Positions 28,131-39,234 are shown, counted from the stretch's first letter. The stretch is DNA of 64,000 bases from Bacillus atrophaeus (GCF_001584335.1 NZ_LSBB01000001.1:957563-1021562), one strand, 5' to 3'. The notes: generated by a model not told the origin, from the letters alone. Numbers and translations are program-made.

Positions 28131-28214
28131 ATATAGTCAATAAAATTAAGAATAAAGACCCTTTTATTACAGAGTATTTAGAACTAATTTTCATTTTTAC
28201 CTTCTTTTTCAATG

Positions 28215-28240
28215 TAATTATAAGGAATATCATCCGATAT
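28215..28240 (+). promoter_or_regulatory. Sigma-D-like promoter of tlpA
   Basis: TAAT (28215-28218), 14-bp spacer, TCCGATAT (28233-28240), about 35 nt before the start codon. Confidence 0.5.
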
Positions 28241-28273
28241 AATATGTAAATTATTGAAAGAGGTATCCAGCTA

Positions 28274-30259
28274 ATGAAAAAAACAATCACCACGGTGCGA
28301 AAATCATCTATTGGCAGAAGACTCATTATTTCATTTTTTTTAATCTTGATTCTTCCAATCGCTGTACTCGCAACAAGTGCTTATAAATCGGCGGTCTCAT
28401 CACTTGAAAAACAGATGGTGCAAAGCGCGAAGGAAAATGTCGCAATATTAGATAAAATAATCAATGAAAAAGTTAACAGCAATAAAAAGTATACGGAATT
28501 TTTCAGCAAAGACGTAACCGCCGAGAAATTAAAAGAAAAGAACCAAAAAAAGCTTTACCAAGAATTTGAACAATTTATTCAGATGAATGACGAGGTTGAA
28601 GCTGTATTTTCAAGCAGCAATGACGGAACATTCACTCGCTATCCGAAAGCAGACATGCCGGATGATTTTAATTCCTTAGAACGAGACTGGTATAAAGAAG
28701 CGGTTGCACATAAAGGAGAAGCGATTATCAGTGAGCCATATGAATCCATCTCGACGGGAAAAATGGTCGTCACCATCGCCAGGCAGACAAAAGACGGTTC
28801 AGGGGTAGTTGCTGTTGATATGAAAATAGACGGTCTGGTCAAAACAGCAAAAGCAATTAATATCGGAGAGAAAGGATACGCCTTTATTTTAAGTGCAAAT
28901 AAAAAAGTCATCGCCTATTCCGGTGAAAAAGCAGGAACTGAATTAAAAGGGAAGTGGGTTGATAAACTTTTTAATGAGAAAAACGGCGACTTCGAATACA
29001 AGCACGATAATAAGGCGAAAAAAATGGCTTTTGAAACGAGTGATACAACGGGCTGGAAAATCAGCGGAACGATGTATGCGGATGAAATTAAGCAGGCGGC
29101 AAGAGATGTCTTAATTAAAGCATGGATCGTACTCGGAATCGCAATCATATGCGGAGTGACCGCAATCTACTTTATTATCCGTTCGATCACAAAACCATTA
29201 AGGCACCTTGTCGCATCGGCGAAAAAGATCAGCAACGGCGATTTGACTGAAACAATAGAGGCTAGATCAAAAGACGAACTGGGGGTGTTAAGCCAAAGCT
29301 TCAATGACATGCTGCACTCCCTCCGTTCTCTGATTCACGGCATTAAGGACTCAGTCGAGAATGTAGCGGCTTCATCAGAAGAGCTGACGGCTTCGGCTGA
29401 CCAAACAAGCAAAGCGACTGAACATATTACAATGGCAATTGAACGATTTTCAAACGGCAGCGATGCGCAAAGTGACAAAATCGAAACGACAACAGAACAG
29501 ATAAACGAAATGAAAGACGGTCTGAGCGACATGGCGCGCGTCACAGCAGTAATTACGGAATCTTCCATTCAATCAACTGAAATATCGGGAGCCGGAGAAC
29601 AGCTTGTCCAAAAAACGACGGGCCAGATGACTGCCATTGACCAATCTGTAAAAGAAGCTGAGCAGGTAGTGAAGGGCCTGGAGATTAAATCAAAAGATAT
29701 TACAAATATTTTGCGTGTCATTAATGGAATAGCGGATCAAACCAATCTGCTTGCCTTAAACGCGGCCATCGAAGCGGCGCGGGCGGGAGAATATGGCCGC
29801 GGCTTTTCCGTAGTAGCTGAAGAAGTAAGAAAACTTGCCGTGCAATCGGCGGATTCAGCCAAGGAAATTGAAACCCTGATTAATGATATTGTCAAAGAAA
29901 TCAATACATCACTAGGCATGTTCCAATCCGTCAATCAAGAGGTGGAGGCAGGACTTGTCATAACCAATCAAACCAAGGCAAGCTTTGATGATATATCGGA
30001 AAAGACAAACCAAATCGCGGGAGAAATGCAAAATATCAACGCCACAGTCGAACAGCTTTCCGCAGGCTCAGAAGAAATATCCGGGGCATCAGAGGAGATT
30101 TCAGCCATTTCAAAAGAAAGTGCGGCAAGTATTCAAGATATTGCAGCATCGGCGGAGGAACAGCTTGCTTCAATGGAAGAAATCAGCTCATCAGCCAATA
30201 CATTAGCGGGAATGGCGGAAGAACTTCGCGAGCTGACAAAGCGTTTTAAAATAGAATAG
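28274..30259 (+). CDS. tlpA: Methyl-accepting chemotaxis protein TlpA
   Basis: 661 residues with the same architecture as mcpB: TM1 about 18-38, double-Cache sensor, TM2 about 280-302, HAMP and signalling domain with the conserved hairpin tip. The N-terminus ([16 protein letters not shown]) and sensor domain fit B. subtilis TlpA. The ligand is not known with certainty. It has its own promoter and terminator, so it is transcribed independently of mcpB. Confidence 0.88.
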   Translation: MKKTITTVRKSSIGRRLIISFFLILILPIAVLATSAYKSAVSSLEKQMVQSAKENVAILDKIINEKVNSNKKYTEFFSKDVTAEKLKEKNQKKLYQEFEQFIQMNDEVEAVFSSSNDGTFTRYPKADMPDDFNSLERDWYKEAVAHKGEAIISEPYESISTGKMVVTIARQTKDGSGVVAVDMKIDGLVKTAKAINIGEKGYAFILSANKKVIAYSGEKAGTELKGKWVDKLFNEKNGDFEYKHDNKAKKMAFETSDTTGWKISGTMYADEIKQAARDVLIKAWIVLGIAIICGVTAIYFIIRSITKPLRHLVASAKKISNGDLTETIEARSKDELGVLSQSFNDMLHSLRSLIHGIKDSVENVAASSEELTASADQTSKATEHITMAIERFSNGSDAQSDKIETTTEQINEMKDGLSDMARVTAVITESSIQSTEISGAGEQLVQKTTGQMTAIDQSVKEAEQVVKGLEIKSKDITNILRVINGIADQTNLLALNAAIEAARAGEYGRGFSVVAEEVRKLAVQSADSAKEIETLINDIVKEINTSLGMFQSVNQEVEAGLVITNQTKASFDDISEKTNQIAGEMQNINATVEQLSAGSEEISGASEEISAISKESAASIQDIAASAEEQLASMEEISSSANTLAGMAEELRELTKRFKIE

Positions 30260-30271
30260 AGTCTGAAATGT

Positions 30272-30303
30272 GAAAAAGCACCCCATCACAAGGGTGCTTT
30301 TTC
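30272..30303 (+). terminator. Terminator of tlpA
   Basis: AAAAAGCACC/GGGTGCTTTTT stem-loop. Confidence 0.85.
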
Positions 30304-30397
30304 ATTTTAAATAGGTATATATTACTATCTAACTTTAGGTATAAAGTTCTTTTTATCTGATTTATCTTTTAACTTTGTATATATTTACCCATATAGA

Positions 30398-30405
30398 GCC
30401 GATAT
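30398..30405 (+). promoter_or_regulatory. Sigma-D-like -10 element of mcpA
   Basis: GCCGATAT, 33 nt before the mcpA start. No clear TAAA at the expected distance. Confidence 0.45.
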
Positions 30406-30437
30406 GAAGAATAACCTAGTTAAGGAGAAATGAATAA

Positions 30438-32420
30438 ATGAAAAAACTAATCAATCTAATCAAACAGCGATCCATTACAAGAAAACTAGTTGTATCTTTC
30501 TTGATCATTCTTATTATTCCAATTTCTATATTGGCCTTTAGCGCCTATCAATCCACAAAGAGCTCGCTTGATAAACAGATGATGGGCAGCGCATTAGAAA
30601 ATGTTCAGCAGCTGAATGAAATCATTAATGACAATATCGGCGAAAAAGAAGACAGCACTGCTTACTTTAGCGAATGGCTGAATCAAAAAGTGTACAAAGA
30701 CAAAAAAGCTTCAATAAAAGACAAATTCGCACAATATATCAGTCTCAATAAAGATGTTGAATCTATTTACACAAGTGATCAAAACGGGTCATTTACGCGT
30801 TATCCGGACATCCCTATGCCGAGAAATTATAATCCGGTCGAACGGGACTGGTACAAAAAAGCTGTGGAAAGCAAAGGAAAAGTGGTGATTACAGATCCTT
30901 ATAAAACAGCTTCCACAGATACAATGGTGGTGACGATCGCCCAGCAGACAAAAGACGGGTCAGGGGTAGTCGCCATTAATATGACCATCGACCAGCTTTT
31001 AGAAACGACGAAAAAAGTGAAAATCGGGAAAGAAGGCTACGGATTTATTCTGGGCAAAGACAAAAAAGTGGTCGCCCACCCTGAACAAACACCGGGAACC
31101 GAGCAAAAGGGCGATTGGGTGAATCAGCTTTATGATAATAAGAAAGGCGATTTTCAATATGCTTATGAAGGCTCAGAGAAAAAAATGGTGTTTGATACCA
31201 ATACATTAACCGGATGGAAAATCTCAGGAACCATGTATCAGGATGAAATTCACGAGGCAGCTGTACCCGTGCTTCATCTCGCGTTAATCGTTCTTACGGC
31301 CGCCATTGCTGCGGGGCTTGTCGTAATGACGCTCATCATCCGCTCAATTACCGGCCCTCTGAAAAAACTTGTGGTTTCTTCAAAACGAATCAGTGAGGGA
31401 GATCTCACTGAAACCATTGACATCCGTTCAAAGGATGAATTAGGTGATTTAGGAAACAGCTTTAATCATATGGCAGGCTCACTCCGTTCGCTCATTCATG
31501 CCATCCAAGATTCTGTCGACAATGTCGCGTCTTCTTCTGAGGAGCTGACGGCGTCGGCTGAACAGACAAGCAAAGCAACTGAACATATCACAATGGCGAT
31601 TGAACAATTTTCAAGCGGAAATGAAAGCCAAAGTGAAAAAATTGAAGAAGCAGCTGAGCATATCTATCAAATGAATGACGGCCTCTCGGATATGGCAAAA
31701 GCCTCCTCCGTCATTACGGAATCATCCATTCAGTCCACTGAAGCAGCCAGTAACGGAGGAAAGCTGGTTCACAAAACGGCCGGACAAATGAACATGATTG
31801 ATCAATCTGTAAAAGAAGCTGAAAACGTCGTAAGAGGATTAGAAACAAAATCGAAAGACATTACAAACATTTTACGTGTCATTAACGGAATCGCAGATCA
31901 GACCAACCTGCTGGCACTAAACGCTGCCATCGAAGCGGCACGTGCCGGGGAATACGGACGGGGCTTCTCCGTTGTCGCGGAAGAAGTGAGAAAACTAGCG
32001 GTTCAATCGGCTGATTCCGCAAAAGAAATCGAAGGCCTGATCAAAGAAATCGTCAAGGAAATCAATACATCACTCGGCATGTTCCAATCAGTGAATCACG
32101 AAGTGAAGACGGGACTTGAGATTACAAACGAAACGGAATCCAGCTTTAAACAAATTTCTGAGATGACAAACCAAATTGCGGGTGAATTGCAAAATATGAA
32201 CGCTACAGTCGAGCAGCTGTCCGCGGGCTCCCAAGAAATATCAGGGGCTTCAGAAGACATTGCGGCCATCGCTAAAGAAAGCTCAGCAGGTATCCAAGAT
32301 ATCGCGGCATCTGCCGAGGAACAGCTGGCCTCAATGGAAGAAATCAGCTCATCAGCGGAGACACTGTCCCGAATGGCTGAAGAATTAAGAGACATGACGA
32401 AGCGATTCACAATTGAATAA
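30438..32420 (+). CDS. mcpA: Methyl-accepting chemotaxis protein McpA
   Basis: 660 residues: TM1, double-Cache domain, TM2 (about 280-303), HAMP and signalling domain. The sensor contains [12 protein letters not shown] and [15 protein letters not shown]-terminal [16 protein letters not shown] matches B. subtilis McpA, a receptor linked to glucose and alpha-methylglucoside attraction. The ribosome site is AAGGAG. The C-terminal 300 residues are nearly identical to the three sister receptors. Confidence 0.9.
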   Translation: MKKLINLIKQRSITRKLVVSFLIILIIPISILAFSAYQSTKSSLDKQMMGSALENVQQLNEIINDNIGEKEDSTAYFSEWLNQKVYKDKKASIKDKFAQYISLNKDVESIYTSDQNGSFTRYPDIPMPRNYNPVERDWYKKAVESKGKVVITDPYKTASTDTMVVTIAQQTKDGSGVVAINMTIDQLLETTKKVKIGKEGYGFILGKDKKVVAHPEQTPGTEQKGDWVNQLYDNKKGDFQYAYEGSEKKMVFDTNTLTGWKISGTMYQDEIHEAAVPVLHLALIVLTAAIAAGLVVMTLIIRSITGPLKKLVVSSKRISEGDLTETIDIRSKDELGDLGNSFNHMAGSLRSLIHAIQDSVDNVASSSEELTASAEQTSKATEHITMAIEQFSSGNESQSEKIEEAAEHIYQMNDGLSDMAKASSVITESSIQSTEAASNGGKLVHKTAGQMNMIDQSVKEAENVVRGLETKSKDITNILRVINGIADQTNLLALNAAIEAARAGEYGRGFSVVAEEVRKLAVQSADSAKEIEGLIKEIVKEINTSLGMFQSVNHEVKTGLEITNETESSFKQISEMTNQIAGELQNMNATVEQLSAGSQEISGASEDIAAIAKESSAGIQDIAASAEEQLASMEEISSSAETLSRMAEELRDMTKRFTIE

Positions 32421-32435
32421 AGCCTGTTAACGTAT

Positions 32436-32472
32436 AAAAATACCCGGGAGCACATTCTCGGGTATTTTTTTT
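32436..32472 (+). terminator. Terminator of mcpA
   Basis: AAAAATACCCGGGAG pairs with CTCGGGTATTTTTTTT. Confidence 0.85.
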
Positions 32473-32483
32473 AGTTTTTAAAT

Positions 32484-32510
32484 TAAACCTTTTGACCTAT
32501 CTGACGATAA
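32484..32510 (+). promoter_or_regulatory. Sigma-D promoter of tlpB
   Basis: TAAA (32484-32487), exactly 15-bp spacer, GACGATAA (32503-32510). This is the best match to the sigma-D consensus among the four receptor genes. Confidence 0.75.
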
Positions 32511-32541
32511 TAGTTTTATCTTAAAGAAGGAGTCACCACGA

Positions 32542-34530
32542 ATGAAAAAATTAATGAAATGGATCAAACAACCATCAATCAGCAAACCCCTTATTGCTGC
32601 GTTTCTGGCAATATTGATTTTGCCAATTGGGGTATTAGCATATTTCAGCTATCAATCAGCAGGAAGTTCTTTGGACAAAGAACTGATGCACAGTGCCAAG
32701 GGCAACGTCGAGGAGTTGAACAACGTTCTGCAAAATAAGCTGGACGACAAAACAAAAGCTCTCGATTATTACAGTAAATTGATTAACACAGATTTATTTA
32801 ATGGAAAGAACAAATCTTTATTAATTGAGAAATTCAAGCAATATACCATGCTGAATGACGATGTGTCAGCGGTCTATACAGCTTCAAACGACAAAACATT
32901 ATATAGATATCCTGAAGGCGGCGTACCGAAGGACTTTGACCCGACAACACGGGATTGGTTCAAAAACGCCGTTGAGAAAAAAGGGCAAGTGGTTTTCTCT
33001 GAACCATACACTGATGCAGCAACAGATAAAACGGTCATCACCATTTCACAGCAAACAAAAGACGGATCAGGTATCGTTGCGCTTGATTTAAATCTGGATG
33101 AACTGCTTGCCGCCTCAGAAAGAATTCAAATCGGACGCAAAGGATTCACATTTATTACAACGGGCGATAAAAAATATATTACCCATCCGACGATTGACCC
33201 GGGTACAGCAGGTACAGGAGCGTGGACGAACGAAGTATATTCGAAAAATGAAGGCGAATTCCAATATACCTTCGAAGGGCAAGAAAAGAAAATGGCCTTT
33301 ACGACAAATAAACAGACAGGCTGGAAAATCGCCGGCACTTTCTTTGTCAGTGAAATTAAAGATGCGTCAAGCCCGGTATTACACATGGCACTCATTATTT
33401 TTTGTGCATCATTGATGATTGGCGGCATTTTAATTTTCTTCATTATCAGAGCCATATCAAAACCTTTAAGAAAGCTTGTCTCAACATCTGCCAAAATCAG
33501 CGGAGGCGATTTAACGGAAGTCATCGAAATTCGATCGAAAAACGAATTGGGCCAGCTCAGTGAAAGCTTTAACGAAATGTCTGCATCACTGCGCTCTGTG
33601 ATCGGCGTCATTCAAACATCAGTTGAAAATGTCGCCTCCTCATCAGAAGAACTGACGGCCAGCGCCGAACAAACAAGCAAGGCGACCGAACATATTACAC
33701 TGGCTATCGAGCGGTTTTCAAATGGAAACGAAGCGCAAAGCGAGAAAATGGAAGCAAGCTCAGAACACCTTTCTGAAATGAATGCAGGCATCGCCGAAGT
33801 TGCCCGGGCTTCCGCTAAAATTACCGAGACCTCCATTCAATCCTCTGAAACGGCAGGAAGCGGAGAATCATTAGTGGAGCACACAGTCGGCCAAATGAAA
33901 ACGATAGATCAATCCGTTCAGAAAGCGGAGGCCGTGGTAAAAGGGCTGGAGATAAAATCAAAAGACATCACCAGTATTTTAAATGTGATTAACGGTATAG
34001 CAGATCAAACAAATCTGCTGGCGCTAAATGCGGCTATCGAATCGGCCCGTGCCGGAGAATACGGCCGCGGCTTCTCAGTGGTGGCGGAAGAAGTAAGAAA
34101 ACTGGCTGTCCAATCAGCAGACTCAGCCAAGGAAATCGAAGCGCTTATCCAAGAGATTGTAAGAGAAATCAGCACATCGCTGTCCATGTTCCAATCAGTC
34201 AATCATGAAGTCAAAGAAGGCTTGAACATTACAGATCAAACAGCATCAAGCTTCAAAAAAATCTTTGATATGACGACACAAATTTCCGGTGAATTGCAAA
34301 ATATGAATGCAACGGTTGAACAGCTGTCAGCCGGATCACAAGAAGTGTCAACAGCTGTAGACGACATCTCAGCGGTTGCAAAAGAAAGCACGGCAAGCAT
34401 ACAAGACATCGCAGCCTCAGCCGAAGAACAGCTTGCCTCAATGGAAGAGATCAGCTCATCTGCCGAAACTCTCGCCAACATGGCCGAAGAACTGCAAGAG
34501 ATTACGAAAAAATTTAAAATTGAATCTTAA
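32542..34530 (+). CDS. tlpB: Methyl-accepting chemotaxis protein TlpB
   Basis: 662 residues with the same layout as its neighbours. [21 protein letters not shown] at the N-terminus and the sensor sequence [13 protein letters not shown] fit B. subtilis TlpB; its ligand is unknown. In the otherwise invariant hairpin tip this copy reads [12 protein letters not shown], with Ser where the sister receptors have Ala. It has its own sigma-D promoter and a terminator. Confidence 0.88.
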   Translation: MKKLMKWIKQPSISKPLIAAFLAILILPIGVLAYFSYQSAGSSLDKELMHSAKGNVEELNNVLQNKLDDKTKALDYYSKLINTDLFNGKNKSLLIEKFKQYTMLNDDVSAVYTASNDKTLYRYPEGGVPKDFDPTTRDWFKNAVEKKGQVVFSEPYTDAATDKTVITISQQTKDGSGIVALDLNLDELLAASERIQIGRKGFTFITTGDKKYITHPTIDPGTAGTGAWTNEVYSKNEGEFQYTFEGQEKKMAFTTNKQTGWKIAGTFFVSEIKDASSPVLHMALIIFCASLMIGGILIFFIIRAISKPLRKLVSTSAKISGGDLTEVIEIRSKNELGQLSESFNEMSASLRSVIGVIQTSVENVASSSEELTASAEQTSKATEHITLAIERFSNGNEAQSEKMEASSEHLSEMNAGIAEVARASAKITETSIQSSETAGSGESLVEHTVGQMKTIDQSVQKAEAVVKGLEIKSKDITSILNVINGIADQTNLLALNAAIESARAGEYGRGFSVVAEEVRKLAVQSADSAKEIEALIQEIVREISTSLSMFQSVNHEVKEGLNITDQTASSFKKIFDMTTQISGELQNMNATVEQLSAGSQEVSTAVDDISAVAKESTASIQDIAASAEEQLASMEEISSSAETLANMAEELQEITKKFKIES

Positions 34531-34535
34531 CCTAA

Positions 34536-34573
34536 CAAGAGAGCGGCATGGTGACATGCTGCTTTCTTTTTTA
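34536..34573 (+). terminator. Terminator of tlpB
   Basis: AGAGAGCGGCAT/ATGCTGCTTTCT imperfect stem, then T6. Confidence 0.75.
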
Positions 34574-34595
34574 TAAAAACAAAAAAATAAAAATA

Positions 34596-34643
34596 TTCAA
34601 AAATAAACAAAGGTTATATATAATAAAATGAGAAACAAAAACA
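34596..34643 (+). promoter_or_regulatory. Promoter and putative RhaR operator of rhaEW
   Basis: TTCAAA (34596-34601), 17-bp spacer, TATAAT (34619-34624). AAACAAAAACA (34633-34643) lies at the expected transcription start. The same 11-mer occurs as a perfect inverted pair upstream of rhaB, and a 10/11 match is found at 34577-34587. Assignment to the DeoR-type regulator RhaR is inference. Confidence 0.6.
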
Positions 34644-34664
34644 GAGAAACGGAGGTTAACAAAA

Positions 34665-36734
34665 ATGGTGAAGCATTTATGGGAAGAACAAAAGGCTGAC
34701 CGATTGCCGCAGGGAGCCGAAGAATTGGTGTACCGTTCTAATCTGATCGGCTCAGACCGCGCTGTATGCAACTGGGGCGGCGGGAACACGTCTATGAAAA
34801 CCTATGAGAAGGATTTTAGAGGCCGAGATATTGAAGTCATGTGGGTAAAGGGCAGCGGTTCAGACTTGGCAACAATGAAAGCGCATAACTTTACCGGCTT
34901 AAAGCTGGAAGACATACGTCCATTAATCGAAAGAGAAGAAATGACGGATGAGGAAATGGTAGAGTACTTGGCTCATTGTATGATAGACAGCAAACATCCC
35001 CGGCCGTCTATTGAAACGCTGCTGCACGCATTCCTGCCTTATCAACATATTGACCACACACACCCAGACGCCATCATAAGCATTTGCTGCGCAGATAATG
35101 GAAAACAAATCGCTGAAGACATATACGGAAACCGTTTTGTGTGGGTTCCATATGTCCGTCCCGGGTTCACCTTGTCAAAAATGATCGCCGAAGGTGTGGC
35201 AAACAACCCGCACGCTGAGCTGGTTTTAATGGAAAAACACGGCCTAGTCACTTGGGGAAATACGTCAGCAGAGAGCTATGAAAAAACCATTTCCATTATT
35301 AACGAAGCAGAGAGGTACATCAACGAACGAATTGAAGAAAAAAACGCTTTTGGAGGCGAAAGATACGAGTCTCTCCAGGCCGAAGAACGCAGACAAATCT
35401 TAGCGAAGATCATGCCTGTCATCCGCGGCGCGGTAAGCAGTGAAAAGAAAATGATACTCTCATACGATGACGCAGACGATGTTCTGCAATTTGTAAACAG
35501 TGTAAAAGCACCCGAGCTTTCACAAACCGGCGCAGCCTGCCCGGACCACCTCGTTCATACAAAGCGCGTTCCATTGTATGTTGACTGGAATCTGCAAGAA
35601 CAAGACATTGATGCACTATTGAAAAACGTGAAAGCAGGCATCACACGTTTTAAATCAGAATATAAAGCGTATGTTGAACGCAATAAACAGAAAGGTGACC
35701 AGTGCTTTGAATCAGCGCCCAGAGTCATATTAATTCCGGGCATTGGTATGATAAACACAGGGAAAAGCCTGGAAATGTCCAAAGTAAGCGGCGCATTATA
35801 CCATCGGGCGATTGCGGTGATGAAAGGTTCTTCCGCTTTGGGACGTTTTGTTTCTTTAAGTGAAAATGAATCTTACAATATCGAATACTGGCCGCTTGAG
35901 CTTTACAAACTCACTCTGGCACCGGCAGAAGCTGAGTTTTCACGAAAAGTGGCGTTTGTTACGGGAGGTGCAGGCGGAATCGGAAGTGCTGCCTGCCGCC
36001 GTTTCGTTTCGGAAGGCGCGCACGTTGTTGTAGCTGATCTTAATGTTGAGGGCGCTCAAAGAATTGCCGGGGAAATAAACAAAACATACGGAGAAGGCCG
36101 CGCAATGGCCCTGAAGATGGATGTTACAAAGGAAGAAGAGGTACAGCAGGCTTTCAAACAAACCGCGCTTACATACGGCGGTGTTGATTTTATTGTTAAT
36201 AATGCAGGTTTGGCCACTTCAAGTCCGCTTGAAGAAACCACGTTAAAAGAATGGAATCTCAATATCAATGTATTGGGAACAGGCTATTTCTTAGTGGCCC
36301 GTGAAGCGTTCAAACAAATGAAGCAGCAGAATGCCGGCGGAAATATGGTCTTTGTCGGATCAAAAAATTCTGTTTACGCAGGGAAAAACGCAGCCGCCTA
36401 CAGCTCGGTTAAAGCGCTCGAAACGCATTTGGCAAGATGTATCGCTGCTGAAGGAGGCGAACATGGCATTCGGGTCAACTCGGTTTTGCCTGACGCCGTA
36501 TTGCAAGGATCGGCGATCTGGGGGTCGAGTTGGCGGGAAGAACGGGCTGCGGCGTATGGCATTGAACCAGATCAATTAGAGGAGCATTACCGAAAACGCA
36601 CAACCCTGTTAGTCAATATTTATCCAAAAGATATTGCGGAATCAATCGCTTTTTTAGCATCCTCTAAAGCGGAAAAAACGACGGGCTGCATGATTACGGT
36701 AGACGGCGGCGTTCCGGCAGCGTTCACACGCTAA
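34665..36734 (+). CDS. rhaEW: Bifunctional rhamnulose-1-phosphate aldolase / lactaldehyde dehydrogenase (RhaEW, YuxG)
   Basis: 689 residues, a natural fusion. Residues about 20-240 form a class II aldolase/adducin domain, with metal-binding His residues in HIDHTHPDA and EKHGLVTWG. Residues about 425-689 form a short-chain dehydrogenase, with TGGAGGIG for NAD binding and the catalytic AAAYSSVKALE. It cleaves L-rhamnulose-1-phosphate to dihydroxyacetone phosphate and L-lactaldehyde, and the SDR part oxidises the aldehyde. First gene of the rhamnose cluster, behind its own promoter. Confidence 0.92.
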   Translation: MVKHLWEEQKADRLPQGAEELVYRSNLIGSDRAVCNWGGGNTSMKTYEKDFRGRDIEVMWVKGSGSDLATMKAHNFTGLKLEDIRPLIEREEMTDEEMVEYLAHCMIDSKHPRPSIETLLHAFLPYQHIDHTHPDAIISICCADNGKQIAEDIYGNRFVWVPYVRPGFTLSKMIAEGVANNPHAELVLMEKHGLVTWGNTSAESYEKTISIINEAERYINERIEEKNAFGGERYESLQAEERRQILAKIMPVIRGAVSSEKKMILSYDDADDVLQFVNSVKAPELSQTGAACPDHLVHTKRVPLYVDWNLQEQDIDALLKNVKAGITRFKSEYKAYVERNKQKGDQCFESAPRVILIPGIGMINTGKSLEMSKVSGALYHRAIAVMKGSSALGRFVSLSENESYNIEYWPLELYKLTLAPAEAEFSRKVAFVTGGAGGIGSAACRRFVSEGAHVVVADLNVEGAQRIAGEINKTYGEGRAMALKMDVTKEEEVQQAFKQTALTYGGVDFIVNNAGLATSSPLEETTLKEWNLNINVLGTGYFLVAREAFKQMKQQNAGGNMVFVGSKNSVYAGKNAAAYSSVKALETHLARCIAAEGGEHGIRVNSVLPDAVLQGSAIWGSSWREERAAAYGIEPDQLEEHYRKRTTLLVNIYPKDIAESIAFLASSKAEKTTGCMITVDGGVPAAFTR

Positions 36735-36835
36735 CAAAATACGGTAATGAACCAAGGAAAAAATATGCTATGATATAAAGACAAAAACACAGAATGAAAC
36801 TGTGCACAACGTAGAATAGAGGAAGGGCGTTGCCG

Positions 36836-37606
36836 ATGCTAGTAGCCGAACGACACCAAAGAATAGTCGAATTAGTCAATTTACGTTCAAGCATACGTGT
36901 ATCTGAATTGAGTGATATATTCTCTGTAACCGAAGAAACCATTCGGCGCGATCTTGAAAAACTCGAAAAAGAAAACAAGCTGAGCCGCAGTCATGGGGGC
37001 GCGGTCAGTATTCAGCAGCAGGAGTCGGAGGTTCACTTTTCTGAACGGGAAATCACAAATGTATCGGAAAAGAAAGCGATCGCCCGTGAAGCCGCTGAAT
37101 ATGTGGAAAGCGGAGACCGAATCATTCTTGATGCAAGCACAACCGCGTGGTACATGGCAAAAATACTTCCCGATATTCAGGTGACCGTCATTACGAATTC
37201 AATGAAAGCGGCGATTGAACTCAGTCAAAAAGACAAAATTGAAGTGATATCGACGGGAGGATTTTTGCTGTCTGAATCTTTATCATATGTCGGGCCTCTA
37301 GCGGAACGTTCCCTTGAGACCTATCATGTAAACAAAACATTTCTTTCCTGTAAAGGGTTTGATATAAACGGCGGATTGAGCGACTCAAATGAATGGCAGG
37401 CGCTGTTAAAGAAACGGATGATTGAACGGTCAGACCAGACAATCCTGATGGCGGATTCAAGTAAATTCGGCAGCCGTGAGTTTTCTCATATTGCGCGTAT
37501 TCATGACATCAGCCGGATCATCACCGATTCCAAGATCAATCCGGAATACACGAAAGCGCTTGAAGAGAAAAAAGTAAAAGTGACAACCGTACACCCCTCA
37601 TCATAA
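36836..37606 (+). CDS. rhaR: DeoR-family repressor RhaR of rhamnose catabolism
   Basis: 256 residues. N-terminal DeoR winged HTH (VNLRSSIRVSELSDIFSVTEETIRRDLEKLE is spread over about 14-44). The C-terminal DeoRC effector domain contains ILDASTTAWYMA and SCKGFDINGGLSDSN, which in this family bind a phosphorylated sugar. The ATG is preferred over the TTG two codons earlier by ribosome-site spacing. It lies between rhaEW and rhaB, about 100 nt after rhaEW. The inducer in B. subtilis is thought to be L-rhamnulose-1-phosphate. Confidence 0.9.
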   Translation: MLVAERHQRIVELVNLRSSIRVSELSDIFSVTEETIRRDLEKLEKENKLSRSHGGAVSIQQQESEVHFSEREITNVSEKKAIAREAAEYVESGDRIILDASTTAWYMAKILPDIQVTVITNSMKAAIELSQKDKIEVISTGGFLLSESLSYVGPLAERSLETYHVNKTFLSCKGFDINGGLSDSNEWQALLKKRMIERSDQTILMADSSKFGSREFSHIARIHDISRIITDSKINPEYTKALEEKKVKVTTVHPSS

Positions 37607-37638
37607 AAAGACAAACTTTTGCTTGTTTGTCTTTTTAT
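37604..37638 (+). terminator. Terminator between rhaR and rhaB
   Basis: AAAAAGACAAAC/GTTTGTCTTTTT perfect stem-loop. It implies that rhaB-rhaM-rhaA need their own promoter or depend on read-through. Confidence 0.85.
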
Positions 37639-37646
37639 TTCCTGTA

Positions 37647-37697
37647 AAACAAAAACAAAGAAAGAATATACTGTTGAAATGTTTTTGTTTGTATAAT
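37647..37697 (+). promoter_or_regulatory. Inverted-repeat operator and promoter of rhaB
   Basis: AAACAAAAACA (37647-37657) and TGTTTTTGTTT (37680-37690) form a perfect 11-bp inverted repeat with a 22-nt gap, ending just before TATAAT (37692-37697). No good -35 is seen, which fits an activated or repressed promoter. A single copy of the same 11-mer lies at the rhaEW start site. Confidence 0.6.
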
Positions 37698-37755
37698 AAG
37701 ATAATCATAAAAAAAGAAATGAATGGCCGATTCTCTGAAGGAGAGTGGAGAGCAG

Positions 37756-39198
37756 ATGGTCTATGCCGCGGTAGATATAGGGGCGTCGAGTGGAAGAGTA
37801 ATGATAGGAGAAATAAAAAATAGCAAATTATTAACAAGGGAAATTCACAGATTTGCAAACGGATTTACGATTCATAACGGGGTTTGCTGCTGGGATATTG
37901 ACCATCTATTGGAGCAAACCATAAAGGGTCTGGAAAAAGTAAAATCTCTTGGCTATGAGCACTGTACCGTCGGCATTGATACGTGGGCGGTAGATTATGT
38001 TTTATTAGACCAAAAAGGAAAGCGCTTACGAGAAGTTGTCTCATATCGGGACAAAAGAACAGAACGAACGATTGACATACTGACTGTTGCCATCTCCAAA
38101 GAAACCATTTATCAGAAAACAGGCATACAATTTTTACCCTTCAACACGATCTATCAGTTATATGAAGAGGACCATGCAGTTTTGGAAAAAACAGACCGAA
38201 TTTTAATGGTGCCTGATTATTTAGGCTATTGCTTAACCGGCAACTGTGTAACAGAAGCAACCAACGCTTCTACCATGCAGCTCTTACATGCCTCAAAAAG
38301 AACATTTGATAAAGACTTGCTTGATGCGATATCCGTAAAGAAGGAGCAATTCGCTCCGTTGATAGAACCGGGACAGGAACTCGGCATGCTGAAAAACGAG
38401 CGATTTCCCGCCTTTGATCTGCCGATATGCAAAGTGATAACCGTAGCCTCCCATGACACAGCCTCAGCGGTCATCGCGGCGCCCGCTGAAAGTGATGAGT
38501 GGGCCTATATCAGCAGCGGGACGTGGTCGTTAATCGGTGTGGAAAACGCCACGCCTATTCTCACTGATCTGGCTATGTATAGCAACTATACAAATGAATG
38601 GGGCGCTTTTAAGACCATTCGATTCTTAAAAAATATTATCGGTATGTGGGTGTTGCAAGAAGTAAGAAAACAATTAAAAGAAGATTACAGTTTTGCACAG
38701 TTAGTAGAAGAAGCACAAAAAACAGTGCCGTTCCAGCAATTTGTTAACTTCAACGATGATCGTTTCCTACATCCTGATAACATGATAAAGGAAATACAGG
38801 ATTATTGCCGGGAAACGCACCAAAAGATTCCTCACACAGCAGGTGAATTGGCCTGCTGCATCTACACCAATCTGGCCATCATTTATGCAATTGCCATCAA
38901 GGACTTAGAACAAATCACAGGGAGACTCATTCAGCAGCTTCACATTGTCGGCGGCGGCGCTCACAATGATCTGCTAAACCAGCTAACAGCCGATATGTGC
39001 GGCAAAACGGTATACGCCGGACCGGCGGAAGCGACGGCAATTGGAAATCTGCTCATGCAAATGATTGCATCAAAAGAAATACAGGACCTAAAACAAGCAC
39101 GCCTATTGGTAAAGAACTCATTTGACATCAAAGCCTTCACTCCGCAGGAAACAGACCGGGATTCTATGATTCAATTATTTAAGCGGACAGTTTTGTAA
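37756..39198 (+). CDS. rhaB: L-rhamnulokinase
   Basis: 480 residues from the ATG behind GTGGAGAGC; the frame extends 11 codons further upstream but without a comparable ribosome site. FGGY-family kinase of the actin-like ATPase fold: VDIGASSGRVMIGEI at the N-terminus (phosphate 1), IDTWAVDYVLLD, and IVGGGAHNDLLNQLTAD (adenosine motif, about 405). It phosphorylates L-rhamnulose to L-rhamnulose-1-phosphate with ATP. Confidence 0.93.
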   Translation: MVYAAVDIGASSGRVMIGEIKNSKLLTREIHRFANGFTIHNGVCCWDIDHLLEQTIKGLEKVKSLGYEHCTVGIDTWAVDYVLLDQKGKRLREVVSYRDKRTERTIDILTVAISKETIYQKTGIQFLPFNTIYQLYEEDHAVLEKTDRILMVPDYLGYCLTGNCVTEATNASTMQLLHASKRTFDKDLLDAISVKKEQFAPLIEPGQELGMLKNERFPAFDLPICKVITVASHDTASAVIAAPAESDEWAYISSGTWSLIGVENATPILTDLAMYSNYTNEWGAFKTIRFLKNIIGMWVLQEVRKQLKEDYSFAQLVEEAQKTVPFQQFVNFNDDRFLHPDNMIKEIQDYCRETHQKIPHTAGELACCIYTNLAIIYAIAIKDLEQITGRLIQQLHIVGGGAHNDLLNQLTADMCGKTVYAGPAEATAIGNLLMQMIASKEIQDLKQARLLVKNSFDIKAFTPQETDRDSMIQLFKRTVL

Positions 39199-39234
39199 GC
39201 GCTGTTAATTCAGATAATGAAAGCGGTGATGATC

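Noticed and set aside
29335..29934. Antisense frames inside the chemoreceptor genes
   Set aside because: They recur at the same places in all four paralogues as a by-product of Ala/Ser/Glu-rich coding sequence; no ribosome sites.
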